In this document: positions 25,181-33,092 of the stretch, piece by piece | How the letters are laid out: the number at the start of each line of letters is the position of its first letter | How positions within the stretch are numbered: position 1 is the stretch's first letter | Source of the DNA: Ga0077527 sp964531455 | GTDB taxonomy: Bacteria > Pseudomonadota > Gammaproteobacteria > Burkholderiales > SG8-41 | Length of the DNA stretch: 64,000 nucleotides | Reading direction: 5' to 3' | Assembly (NCBI GenBank): GCA_964531455.1 | Contig: CAZHFZ010000004.1 | Location: 1-64,000 of the forward strand | Notes under the pieces: model-generated | Told to the model about the DNA's origin: nothing | Seen by the model: only the letters and a program-made list of their open reading frames with translations | Database searches by the model: none | Program-made: the position numbers and the translations under genes

Positions 25181-26149
25181 TTACTGCTGCTGGATGCCGA
25201 CCTGGGCCGCGACCTTGCGGTAACGTTCCAGTTCACTGCGAATACGCTTGTTGAATTCTTCGGTGCCCATGGTCGTGGTTTCGGCGCCGCCAACCGTGGC
25301 GTAACGCTTTTTGATGTCAGGATTTTTCAGTACATCCGCTGAGGCCTGGTAGAGTTTGGCAACCACTTCTTTAGGCGTACCCTTCGGCGCAAACAGGCCG
25401 ACCCAGATTGACGCGTCGACACCGGGTATCCCGGCTTCCTGCGCCGACATGTAATCGGGCACCTGCGGCGAACGTTTGGCCGTGGTTACGCCCAGCACCT
25501 TGACGCGTTTCGCCTGCAAGTGCGGCAACACACCGGGTAATCCGGCGACGGTAAATACCACTTCGTTGCCCGCTACCGCGGATACCGCGGGTGCGCCGCC
25601 TTTGTAAGGCACATGCAATGCTTTGGCACCGGCCGCATTCACCAGCCATTCGGTGGCCATGTGATTGACGGAACCCGTTCCCGGCGAACCGAAGGTCAGC
25701 TGGCCCGGCTTGGCCTTGGCGCCGGCAATCAGATCCTTCAGTGAATTGAACGGCGAACTGGCGTTGACCACCACCAGCATCGGCGCATCACTGATCATGA
25801 TGATCGGCGTGAAATCGCGTTCGACGTCGTAAGGCATGCTCTTGAACAGCACCGGGTTAACCGACATCTCGCCGGTGTGTGCGGCGAGCAGGGTGTAGCC
25901 ATCAGCATTGGCGCGGGCCGTGGTGCCGGTCGCAATAAAGCCGTTGGCACCCGGACGGTTATCGACAACAAACTGCCAACCTTTGTCTTCCGCGATCTTG
26001 TTGGTAAGGATGCGCGCCGAAGTGTCGACTACACCTCCAGGTGCGAACGGCACCAGTACACGAATGGGTTTGTTCGGATAGCTGTCGGCAGCTTGCGCCG
26101 TCGTCGCAAAGATTGCAGCCAGCACCAGGGGAATAAATGGGCGAATCAT
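25181..26149 (-). CDS. Bug/TctC-family periplasmic substrate-binding protein (2 of 5)
   Basis: A 322-residue protein with signal peptide MIRPFIPLVLAAIFATTAQA. Motifs are YPNKPIRVLVPFAPGGVVDT, VDNRPGANGFIATGT and VPYKGGAPAVSAVAG. It is the last gene of the minus-strand cluster, 38 bp downstream of the UbiD-type decarboxylase gene, and probably binds the acid degraded by that cluster. No TctAB genes are nearby. It ends at the bidirectional terminator. Confidence 0.92.
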   Translation of the reverse strand: MIRPFIPLVLAAIFATTAQAADSYPNKPIRVLVPFAPGGVVDTSARILTNKIAEDKGWQFVVDNRPGANGFIATGTTARANADGYTLLAAHTGEMSVNPVLFKSMPYDVERDFTPIIMISDAPMLVVVNASSPFNSLKDLIAGAKAKPGQLTFGSPGTGSVNHMATEWLVNAAGAKALHVPYKGGAPAVSAVAGNEVVFTVAGLPGVLPHLQAKRVKVLGVTTAKRSPQVPDYMSAQEAGIPGVDASIWVGLFAPKGTPKEVVAKLYQASADVLKNPDIKKRYATVGGAETTTMGTEEFNKRIRSELERYRKVAAQVGIQQQ

Positions 26150-26164
26150 AAAATATCCTTTATA

Positions 26165-26183
26165 AACAATAACTTATATTGTT
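26165..26183. other. AT-rich inverted repeat between decarboxylase and Bug genes
   Basis: AACAATA (26165-26171) and TATTGTT (26177-26183) form a 7-bp stem with a five-base loop in the 38-bp gap. It is too weak for a confident terminator; it could be an mRNA processing or operator site. Confidence 0.3.
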
Positions 26184-26187
26184 GTAC

Positions 26188-27642
26188 TTATTTGAATAAA
26201 TCCTGCCATTTGGCGCGAACCTTGTCCTGCAATTCCTTGCTCGCTTCGGCCACCGGCGGAAATTCATGCAAATGATCATACGGCCGGCAGGCGTCAATGA
26301 TCGCCTTGGAATTGAACGGCGCGTTGTAGCGATAGGCAACAAACATCGGATCATTCTTTGAACCCATGCCGCGCTTGATGATGTCGATGTCCACCTCGGG
26401 GTCGGTGCGTGTCGCCACCGCCCACATCACTTCCTGCAGATTCGACGGATCAATGTCCTCGTCCACCACCACCGTGTAACGCGACATGTACGCGCCGACG
26501 CCGCACTGGTTGAGGATATGCCCCGCCTGCCGTGCATGCCCCGCATAGCGCTGGCGGATCGCCACCACGTTGAACATGCGCGCACCGCCGATTTCATGCG
26601 CCCATACGCTGTGCACATCGGGCACGCCCGCGGCCAGCAGCGCATCGAACAGCAACGCAGAACGCATCACCGCCTTCGAATACGAATAATCGTTCGGCGG
26701 TTTCGCCGGCGGGCTGCCGACAATGATCGGATCATTGCGGTAATACACCCTCTCGATAGTCATCACCGGCGCCTTGCCTTCCTTGCCCGGATAATAACCA
26801 TGGAATTCACCGAAAGGCCCCTCGGTTCTGACATCACCGGGATGACAATAACCTTCGAGCACGATTTCGGCACCCGCAGGAATCGGCAAACCTGTGAGTT
26901 CACCCGGCACCACCTGCACCGGCTCACCGAGAATGGCGCCGATGTAGTTGTATTCACACATGCCGAAAGGCACTTCGATACCGGATATCAGATAACCCAG
27001 TGGGTCACAACCGATGACGATGGCCACCGGGAAGGACTTGCCCGCTTTCATGTGTTTGTCGTACTGGATGGCGCCGTGTTTGCCGGGAATCATGTCGAGA
27101 CCGACATGGTTTTTATCAAAGGCCTGCACACGATAAGTGCCGACGTTGACCCAGTCGGAATCAAAATCTTTGGTCACCACACAACAGCCGGTGCCGATAT
27201 AGGGCCCGCCATCCTTCTCGTGCCACAGCGGCGACGGAAAGATATTGATGTCGACATCCGTGCCGGACTGGATGTTCTCGAATACCGGCCCGGTCTCCAC
27301 CGGCACCGGATCGTATTTTGGCGCCTCGGTCTGCCAGCCCTTCGGGCGACCGCGCAGTTTCTGCACCAGCTCGTTATGTTTGCGTTCCACCGGCAAACGC
27401 AGAATCGATGACAGACGTGCCGGGCTGGCCGTGCTGCAGGTCAGGATGCGAAAGCCCTTGGGATAACCCTTGATCTCGTCGAACAGCAGTGCCGGCGCGC
27501 CGTCAATTTTGACGTTGAGTTCACTGATTGCACCGAGTTCCAGTTTCGCATCTGCGCCCTTGACGTCCTTCAGCTCGCCCAGCGAACGCGCCGTGTCCAG
27601 CCAGGCGCGCAGATCGAGCGGGTTACCGGCAGGACGTGTCAT
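26188..27642 (-). CDS. UbiD-family (de)carboxylase
   Basis: A 484-residue protein of normal UbiD length. Recognisable segments are DLRAWLDTARSLGELKDVKG, PYIGTGCCVVTKDFDSDWVN, GEPVQVVPGELTGLPIPAGA and the glutamate-rich EGYCHPGDVRTEGPFGEFHG, which carries the prenyl-FMN-linked catalytic Glu and Arg. The family reversibly decarboxylates aromatic or unsaturated acids with prenylated FMN made by UbiX; no ubiX is visible here. The gene ends 2 bp from the 2Fe-2S subunit gene and is downstream of the Mo-hydroxylase genes, suggesting decarboxylation of a hydroxylated aromatic acid. A role in ubiquinone synthesis is less likely given this context. Confidence 0.9.
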   Translation of the reverse strand: MTRPAGNPLDLRAWLDTARSLGELKDVKGADAKLELGAISELNVKIDGAPALLFDEIKGYPKGFRILTCSTASPARLSSILRLPVERKHNELVQKLRGRPKGWQTEAPKYDPVPVETGPVFENIQSGTDVDINIFPSPLWHEKDGGPYIGTGCCVVTKDFDSDWVNVGTYRVQAFDKNHVGLDMIPGKHGAIQYDKHMKAGKSFPVAIVIGCDPLGYLISGIEVPFGMCEYNYIGAILGEPVQVVPGELTGLPIPAGAEIVLEGYCHPGDVRTEGPFGEFHGYYPGKEGKAPVMTIERVYYRNDPIIVGSPPAKPPNDYSYSKAVMRSALLFDALLAAGVPDVHSVWAHEIGGARMFNVVAIRQRYAGHARQAGHILNQCGVGAYMSRYTVVVDEDIDPSNLQEVMWAVATRTDPEVDIDIIKRGMGSKNDPMFVAYRYNAPFNSKAIIDACRPYDHLHEFPPVAEASKELQDKVRAKWQDLFK

Positions 27643-27644
27643 GT

Positions 27645-28118
27645 TCAGCCTTTGCGTTTGGCCGCGGCGAGCCGCACAGCCTTGATGATTTCAGGATAAG
27701 CCGCACAGCGGCACAGATTGCCCGCCAGATAGTGGCGGATCTCGTCATCCGTCGGTTGCGGATGCGCATCCAGCAGTTGCCGGGTCATCAGCACAAAACC
27801 CGGCGTGCAGAAGCCGCACTGGAATGCGCCGGTTTCGATAAACGCCTGTTGCACGGGATCGAGTTGCCCGTCCGGCTGTGATTCTTCAATCGTGCGCACA
27901 TCGGCACCGTCGATCAGCGGCGCCAGCGTCAGGCAACCCGACACGGCCGCGCCGTTGACGATCACGGTGCAGCAGCCGCAAAGCCCCTGGGCGCAGCTCT
28001 CGCGCGCACCGAACAGGCCCTGCCCCTGCAGCACCTCCACCAGATTCTGGTGGTTGCCGACCTGCGCCGTCACCGGACGGCCGTTCAACATGAATTCAAT
28101 CGTTCGATGTGTAGTCAC
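27645..28118 (-). CDS. Mo-hydroxylase 2Fe-2S subunit (CoxS/XdhA-type small subunit)
   Basis: A 157-residue iron-sulfur protein of normal length. The plant-type ferredoxin cluster is ligated by C42, C47, C50 and C62 (SCAQGLCGCC), and the alpha-helical cluster by C101, C104, C136 and C138 (CGFCTPG and NLCRCAAY). It carries electrons between the molybdenum and FAD subunits. It is separated from the large-subunit gene by 143 bp containing an inverted repeat, unlike the otherwise tight spacing of the operon. Confidence 0.94.
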   Translation of the reverse strand: MTTHRTIEFMLNGRPVTAQVGNHQNLVEVLQGQGLFGARESCAQGLCGCCTVIVNGAAVSGCLTLAPLIDGADVRTIEESQPDGQLDPVQQAFIETGAFQCGFCTPGFVLMTRQLLDAHPQPTDDEIRHYLAGNLCRCAAYPEIIKAVRLAAAKRKG

Positions 28119-28261
28119 TTAAAACCCTGAAATCTGCCACAGAGGACACAGAGAGGACAGAGGACTGCAAAAAGCCAAAAACAGAGCCAAATTCAGGTCG
28201 CCGTTTCTGTTCTTGATGTTCTCTGTGAACTCTGTGTCCTCTGTTGCTAAAGTTTTTGAAT
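28119..28261. repeat. Hairpin-forming inverted repeat between hydroxylase subunit genes
   Basis: The arms 28139-28153 (ACAGAGGACACAGAG) and 28230-28244 (CTCTGTGTCCTCTGT) are perfect 15-bp inverted repeats, and pairing extends imperfectly to about 29 bp. The left arm itself contains repeated AGAGGACA units. The element is non-coding, AT-richer than its surroundings and separates the large and 2Fe-2S subunit genes. Sequences of this CACAGAGGACACAGAG type recur between genes in many bacteria, so it looks like an inserted small repeat. Confidence 0.75.
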
Positions 28262-30553
28262 TTAATCTTCCAGCGGCTTGCCCGCTTGCGCGCGCAGGCC
28301 GCGATAAACCGCTTCCGCCGTCAGTGGCAGGCTGGTCAGCCGCACGCCGACTGCATCGTCAATGGCGCTGGCAATCGCCGGCGACACGCCGAAGGTGCCG
28401 CTCTCGCCCACACCCTTGGCCCCGAACGGACCCGACTGCTGCACCATGTCCACCGCTTCGTTTTCCATGACCAGCGGCACGTCGCGGATGCCCGGAATCT
28501 TGTAATCGGCCAGTGACGCATTGGTGCACTGACCGGCATCAAAGTCCATGCGTTCGAACAGCGTGAAGCCCAACTGCATCATCGTCGCGCCGGAAATCTG
28601 CGTTTCGACAATCGCCGGATTCACCGGACGGCCGACATCCACCAGATTGACAAGGCGCGTGATCTTGAATTCACCGGTCTCGGTATCGACTTCGACTTCG
28701 GCGCCGGTCGCACCGATCATCCAGAACGGCGTTGCGTTGTCAGTCTGACCTTGAGCATCCGGCGAGGTGTAGGTCGGGATATAGCTGCCGACGCCAACGA
28801 TATTACCGGCCTGCATGCCGTATTTTTTGCGGAAGATGTCGGGAATCGGCGTGGTTTCTGCGGAAAGACCCACATCCTTGGCCAGTTGCATCAGCTTGTC
28901 GCGTGCATCTTCGGCTGCCAGCTTGACTGCATGGCCCATATGGTAGGTCGACCGTGAACCCAGCGTCGCCATGTCATAAGGCGTGACATCGGTGTCGGGA
29001 TGCACCACGGTGACAGATTCGACCGGAATGCCCAGTGCCTCTGCAGCAAACTGCGCCATCGCGGTATCGGAGCCCTGCCCCATGTCCACGGTGCTGCAAT
29101 AGACCATGCAGCTGCCGTCGGCGCTGACGTTGACGATGGCTACCGACGTGGTCGGCGAAATGCTCGCCTTGAAACCGATGGCGATACCACGTCCGCGCCG
29201 GATCGTACCGCTACCCTTGTCGAAGGCCTTTTCCCAATCCATGCGCTGCGCCAGACGCTCCAGCACCTTTTCGATTCCCGCATCGCGCATCAGCGTACCG
29301 GTCGCCTGCGGCCGGCCTTCGCGCAGGATGTTCTTGCGGCGGATCGCCAGCGGGTCCATCTTCAGCGCCTTGGCGATCATGTCGGTGTGGCTTTCGTAAC
29401 CCCACACCAGCTGCGGAATACCGAAGCCGCGCAAGGCGCCGGCTGCCGGCAGATTGGTATACAGCGCGTAGGAATCAATGCTGACGTGATCAATATCGTA
29501 CGGTCCCGGCGCGGTAAAGCCCGATTTCTGCGTCACCCGCGGACCGATGTCGGCATAGGCGCCGCCGTTCCACCACACCTCGCACTCACGTGCAGTAATT
29601 TTGCCGTCTTTACTGACACCGCTCTTGATGCGCAGCGTCGCCGCATGTTTGGTGATCTGGTAGAACTGCTCTTCCATCGTCAATGAGATTTTCACCGGAC
29701 GCCCGGCCAGCAAGGCCGCAGCTGCCGTCAGCGCCTCGGTCTTGATATACAGCTTGGCGCCAAAGCCGCCACCGAGGTACGGAACTTTCACCCGCACCTT
29801 GTTTTCCGCCCAGCCGAGCAGTCGCGCGATTTCGATGCGCACGAACGACGGACTTTGCGACGCGGTGTGGATCACCAGCTGGTTGGGCGTCGGCTCGGCA
29901 ACCGTGACAAACGGCTCCAGCGGCACATGCAGCACCTGCTGGGTGCGGAAAGTGTGCTCGAACACGTGGTCGGCTTCAGCGAACGCCTTCTGCGCATCAC
30001 CGCGGCGCAAATGGAAATCCAGTGCGATGTTGGTGTCGCGTTTGCCCTTGAGATGTTTCAGATCAGGAAAGGTGCCGGCCGGCTTGAGTACGTCATGCAC
30101 AATCGCTTTTGAAGTCATTGCCTCGACTTCATCGAAGACCGCAGGCAGTTCCTCGTAATCGACGTCAATCAGCTGGGCCGCGGCTTCCGCCACATGCGGA
30201 TCTGCCGCCAGCACCAGCGCCACCGGTTCACCAACGTGATGCACCTTGTCCACCGCGAGGATGGGCTGATCGTGGAAGGCCGGACCGTAATAAGGCTCCG
30301 GAATCAGCTTGATGATGTCGGCTGCAGTGTAGACCGCATACACGCCGGGCAAGGCCTTCGCCGCCGCCACATCAATGCCGCGAATACGTCCATGCGCCAC
30401 CGTGCTGCGGTGAACCTTGCCGTAAAGCATGCCCGGCAGCCGCAGGTTGTGCACATACTCGGCCTTGCCTGTAACCTTGGCCTGCGCTTCGACTCGCGGA
30501 ATCGAGCGGCCAAAGGCCGCGCCGGAATTGGTTTTACCCAGTGTTGTCGCCAT
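28262..30553 (-). CDS. Mo-hydroxylase large subunit (xanthine oxidase family, molybdopterin-binding)
   Basis: A 763-residue protein. N-terminal RSIPRVEAQAKVTGKAEYVH, molybdopterin contacts GGGFGAK and GALRGFGIPQ, and the active-site glutamate in GAKGVGESG identify the xanthine oxidase/aldehyde dehydrogenase family. The AYxCSFR loop of true CO dehydrogenase is not present, so the substrate is not CO; hydroxylation of an aromatic or N-heterocyclic acid, or an acyl-CoA, is more likely. Assembly needs the 2Fe-2S subunit (27645), the FAD subunit (30573) and molybdenum-cofactor genes from elsewhere. Confidence 0.93.
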   Translation of the reverse strand: MATTLGKTNSGAAFGRSIPRVEAQAKVTGKAEYVHNLRLPGMLYGKVHRSTVAHGRIRGIDVAAAKALPGVYAVYTAADIIKLIPEPYYGPAFHDQPILAVDKVHHVGEPVALVLAADPHVAEAAAQLIDVDYEELPAVFDEVEAMTSKAIVHDVLKPAGTFPDLKHLKGKRDTNIALDFHLRRGDAQKAFAEADHVFEHTFRTQQVLHVPLEPFVTVAEPTPNQLVIHTASQSPSFVRIEIARLLGWAENKVRVKVPYLGGGFGAKLYIKTEALTAAAALLAGRPVKISLTMEEQFYQITKHAATLRIKSGVSKDGKITARECEVWWNGGAYADIGPRVTQKSGFTAPGPYDIDHVSIDSYALYTNLPAAGALRGFGIPQLVWGYESHTDMIAKALKMDPLAIRRKNILREGRPQATGTLMRDAGIEKVLERLAQRMDWEKAFDKGSGTIRRGRGIAIGFKASISPTTSVAIVNVSADGSCMVYCSTVDMGQGSDTAMAQFAAEALGIPVESVTVVHPDTDVTPYDMATLGSRSTYHMGHAVKLAAEDARDKLMQLAKDVGLSAETTPIPDIFRKKYGMQAGNIVGVGSYIPTYTSPDAQGQTDNATPFWMIGATGAEVEVDTETGEFKITRLVNLVDVGRPVNPAIVETQISGATMMQLGFTLFERMDFDAGQCTNASLADYKIPGIRDVPLVMENEAVDMVQQSGPFGAKGVGESGTFGVSPAIASAIDDAVGVRLTSLPLTAEAVYRGLRAQAGKPLED

Positions 30554-30572
30554 GAGGGTTTCCTGAATCGGG

Positions 30573-31427
30573 TTAGGCGGCCAGCGCCTGTTTCACCGCG
30601 CGTGCGGCATACACCCGCAGCATTTCGCGCTTGTAAGCGGCGGAACCGCGGGCATCGCCGACCACTTCGGCCTCCGCAGCAGCCGCTTCACCGGCACGGG
30701 CGAGCACCGCATCACTGACCGTTGCACCGTTCAGCACCGCTTCGGCATCACGCAGCCGCACCGCTTTTTCGGTCGCGGCACTGACCACCACACGCGCGTC
30801 CTGAATGACTTTGCCGTCGGTCGCAAACGATACGGCAACCCCCAGCGCCGGCCAGTCATCCGCGGTGCGCGTTGTGCATTTGAGATAGGCGGAACGACGT
30901 CCGGCCTGCGCGGGAATCCGCACTTCACTGATCAATTCATTTTTCTCCAGCGCGGTTTCGTAATAGCCGGTGAACAGGTCGGCCACTGCCAGCGTGCGTT
31001 CACCGTTCACGGAAGTCGCAGTCAGCTCCGCGTCCAGCGCAATCATCACCGGCGGCAGATCCATATGCGGATCACCATGCGCGAGATGCCCGCCCAGCGT
31101 CGCAACATTACGCACCCGCACATTCGACAGCGTCTGCATCGCATTCACAATGACCGGCGCAGATTTGCGCACCATCGCCGATCCGCCAATTGCAGTCAGC
31201 GTCGCCAGCGCACCGATGCGCAGAACGCCGCCGTCGGATTGAATGGCGGCATGCTCCGGCTCAACACCGCGCAGACTGACCAGGCAGGTCGGCTGGAATA
31301 CGCCGGTTTTCATCATCAGCATCAGCGCCGTGCAGCCACCGAATGCACGCACCGACTGATCGTCGGTGTTCAGCAATTTCAGCGCATCGCGCAGCGAATT
31401 CGGCTCGGCAAGTTCAAAAGGCGTCAT
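30573..31427 (-). CDS. Mo-hydroxylase FAD-binding subunit (CoxM-type)
   Basis: A 284-residue protein with the vanillyl-alcohol-oxidase-type FAD motifs of CoxM: AFGGCTALMLMMKTG near residue 30 and ATLGGHLAHGDPHMDLPP near residue 113. The length equals the usual medium subunit, without the extra 4Fe-4S insertion known from 4-hydroxybenzoyl-CoA reductase. It overlaps the upstream CoxG-like gene by four bases (ATGA) and precedes the large subunit gene by 19 bp, so the three are co-transcribed. Confidence 0.93.
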   Translation of the reverse strand: MTPFELAEPNSLRDALKLLNTDDQSVRAFGGCTALMLMMKTGVFQPTCLVSLRGVEPEHAAIQSDGGVLRIGALATLTAIGGSAMVRKSAPVIVNAMQTLSNVRVRNVATLGGHLAHGDPHMDLPPVMIALDAELTATSVNGERTLAVADLFTGYYETALEKNELISEVRIPAQAGRRSAYLKCTTRTADDWPALGVAVSFATDGKVIQDARVVVSAATEKAVRLRDAEAVLNGATVSDAVLARAGEAAAAEAEVVGDARGSAAYKREMLRVYAARAVKQALAA

Positions 31428-31888
31428 GCCGCCCCCTGCATAACGCCGGGAAAAGCCGCACCCAGATTTTTCGCGAACTGTTTTTCCATTTCCTTGGCTT
31501 TGGCTTTCAGAACAGGTTGCCCGATGCTGCCGAGTTTGCCGGTCAGCGCGGTTTCAATTTCATAATGGATTTTCGTGCTGCCGTCGCCGGCATCCACAAG
31601 ACGCGTTGATGATGTCGCGGTCAGGCGGCCGACCAGCCCCATCGGCGCGCCTTCAATTTTTGCGGCAATGACTTCCGGCGGCGTTACTTCGGTCAATTCG
31701 ACAGCCACTTTGAACTTGAATGTCATGTATGCAACCTTGGTTTCAAGAACCGCATCGAAGCACTTGTCATCACGGGGTGTCAGATCGCGAACACCATCGA
31801 TGCAGGATGCAAAAAAGTGGATGTCCTGCAGTTTTGCGAACACGGCGTCGCGCGTTGCGCCAACCGCAATCTCCCCGGTAAATTTCAT
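31424..31888 (-). CDS. CoxG-like SRPBCC domain protein
   Basis: A 154-residue protein of the CoxG/SRPBCC fold: MKFTGEIAVGATRDAVFAKL, then CIDGVRDLTPRDD and the helix VLKAKAKEMEKQFAKNLGAA. CoxG proteins accompany molybdenum hydroxylases and are involved in their maturation or membrane association; some have been proposed to bind hydrophobic substrates. It is the first of the hydroxylase genes, 136 bp downstream of a Bug gene. It lacks the long C-terminal membrane anchor of some CoxG proteins. Confidence 0.88.
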   Translation of the reverse strand: MKFTGEIAVGATRDAVFAKLQDIHFFASCIDGVRDLTPRDDKCFDAVLETKVAYMTFKFKVAVELTEVTPPEVIAAKIEGAPMGLVGRLTATSSTRLVDAGDGSTKIHYEIETALTGKLGSIGQPVLKAKAKEMEKQFAKNLGAAFPGVMQGAA

Positions 31889-32024
31889 TGTATTTTCTGT
31901 CGCAGTAAAAGCCGGCTACTGTACTGTCAGCCCCCGCGAAAATCAATGCGCAAACCCATGACGCTGAACGAAAAAATCCCCCGGCGCACACAGGCGGCAG
32001 GGGATTGATTCAGGGTGGACTGGA

Positions 32025-32999
32025 TCAGTCGGCGTAAACGCCGGCCTTCTTGATGATCGGGCCCCACTTCTCGATCTCGGCTTTCAGATGTTTGGCCAGA
32101 GACTCGGGGGTCGCGCGATCGACAGACACCGCCTCGGCGCCGAGTTTGGCCAGTGAATCCTTGAATTGCGGATCCTTGATCGCAGCAACCAGCGCGGCAT
32201 TCAACTTGTCGAGCACCGGCTTCGGCGTACCCTTGGCCACATACAAACCGTGCCAGACCGCAACTTCAAAGTCCTTGAGGCCCTGTTCATGCAGCGTCGG
32301 CACGTATTGCAGGGATGGCACTCGTTTCTTGGTGGTAACCCCGAACACCTTGACCCTGCCGGACTGGATGGCACTGGTGGTGTTGGTGGTCTGGTCGCAC
32401 ATCAAGTCGACCTGATTACCCATCAGCGCAGACATTGCAGGCCCGGTTCCCGTATAGGGTATGGTCTGGATATCGGCTTCAATGCGCGACATGAACAGCA
32501 GACCGCACAGGTGAGAGGCGGCGCCCAGGCCGGCATTGCCCATATTCAGCTTGTCCTTGTTGGCTTTGACGTAGGCAACAAAGTCCTTGTAGTTGTCGGG
32601 CGGAAGGCCGGTACGGGCGATCAGCGTCATCGGCACATCGGCCACTTGGCCAATATATTCAAAATCAGTCAACGGGTTGAAGGGCAGCTTGCGATACAGC
32701 GTTGGCGCGGTGGACATGCCGATATGGTGCAGCAGAACCTGGTAACCGTCGGGTTTGGACTTGGCCACCAATCCCACACCTAGAGTACCACCGGCTCCGA
32801 CCCTATTTTCCACGATGACCTGCTGCTTCAGCGTCTTGGTCATGTGCTGCGCCAGATTGCGCGCCAGTGTGTCGGTAGGACCGCCGGCGGCGAACGGAAC
32901 GATCAGCGAAACCGTACGGGTCGGATAATCCTGTGCTGAAACAGCCCCTGCAAACGCTGCCATCAGCAACGAAGCAATTACTGAAATTACTCTTAACAT
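32025..32999 (-). CDS. Bug/TctC-family periplasmic substrate-binding protein (3 of 5)
   Basis: A 324-residue protein with signal peptide MLRVISVIASLLMAAFAGAV and cleavage near SAQDYP. Motifs are YPTRTVSLIVPFAAGGPTDT, VENRVGAGGTLGVGLVAK and IPYTGTGPAMSALMGNQVDL. It is upstream of the CoxG-hydroxylase-UbiD genes on the same strand, so this catabolic cluster has Bug proteins at both ends. No TctAB genes are present. Confidence 0.92.
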   Translation of the reverse strand: MLRVISVIASLLMAAFAGAVSAQDYPTRTVSLIVPFAAGGPTDTLARNLAQHMTKTLKQQVIVENRVGAGGTLGVGLVAKSKPDGYQVLLHHIGMSTAPTLYRKLPFNPLTDFEYIGQVADVPMTLIARTGLPPDNYKDFVAYVKANKDKLNMGNAGLGAASHLCGLLFMSRIEADIQTIPYTGTGPAMSALMGNQVDLMCDQTTNTTSAIQSGRVKVFGVTTKKRVPSLQYVPTLHEQGLKDFEVAVWHGLYVAKGTPKPVLDKLNAALVAAIKDPQFKDSLAKLGAEAVSVDRATPESLAKHLKAEIEKWGPIIKKAGVYAD

Positions 33000-33035
33000 A
33001 TTGATTCCCTTATCTAAAAAGAAACCTCAACTGAA

Positions 33036-33059
33036 ATCGCCGCGGAGGCCCGCGGCGAT
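33036..33059 (-). terminator. Hairpin terminator after the helicase gene
   Basis: A perfect 10-bp stem, ATCGCCGCGG (33036-33045) and CCGCGGCGAT (33050-33059), with loop AGGC. On the minus strand it is followed by a T-rich stretch (TTCAG, then TTTCTTTTT). It lies between the helicase stop (33093) and the start of the next minus-strand gene (32999). Confidence 0.7.
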
Positions 33060-33092
33060 ATTCAACCAAACAACTCCCCCTCGGCCCGCATA

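Noticed and set aside
26188..27642. Ubiquinone-biosynthesis decarboxylase UbiD proper
   Set aside because: The family is right, but the gene is embedded with Mo-hydroxylase and Bug genes, so a catabolic paralogue is the better reading.
28262..30553. Carbon monoxide dehydrogenase large subunit
   Set aside because: The AYxCSFR active-site loop of CO dehydrogenases is not present although CoxG, CoxM and CoxS-like genes accompany it; a different substrate is likely.
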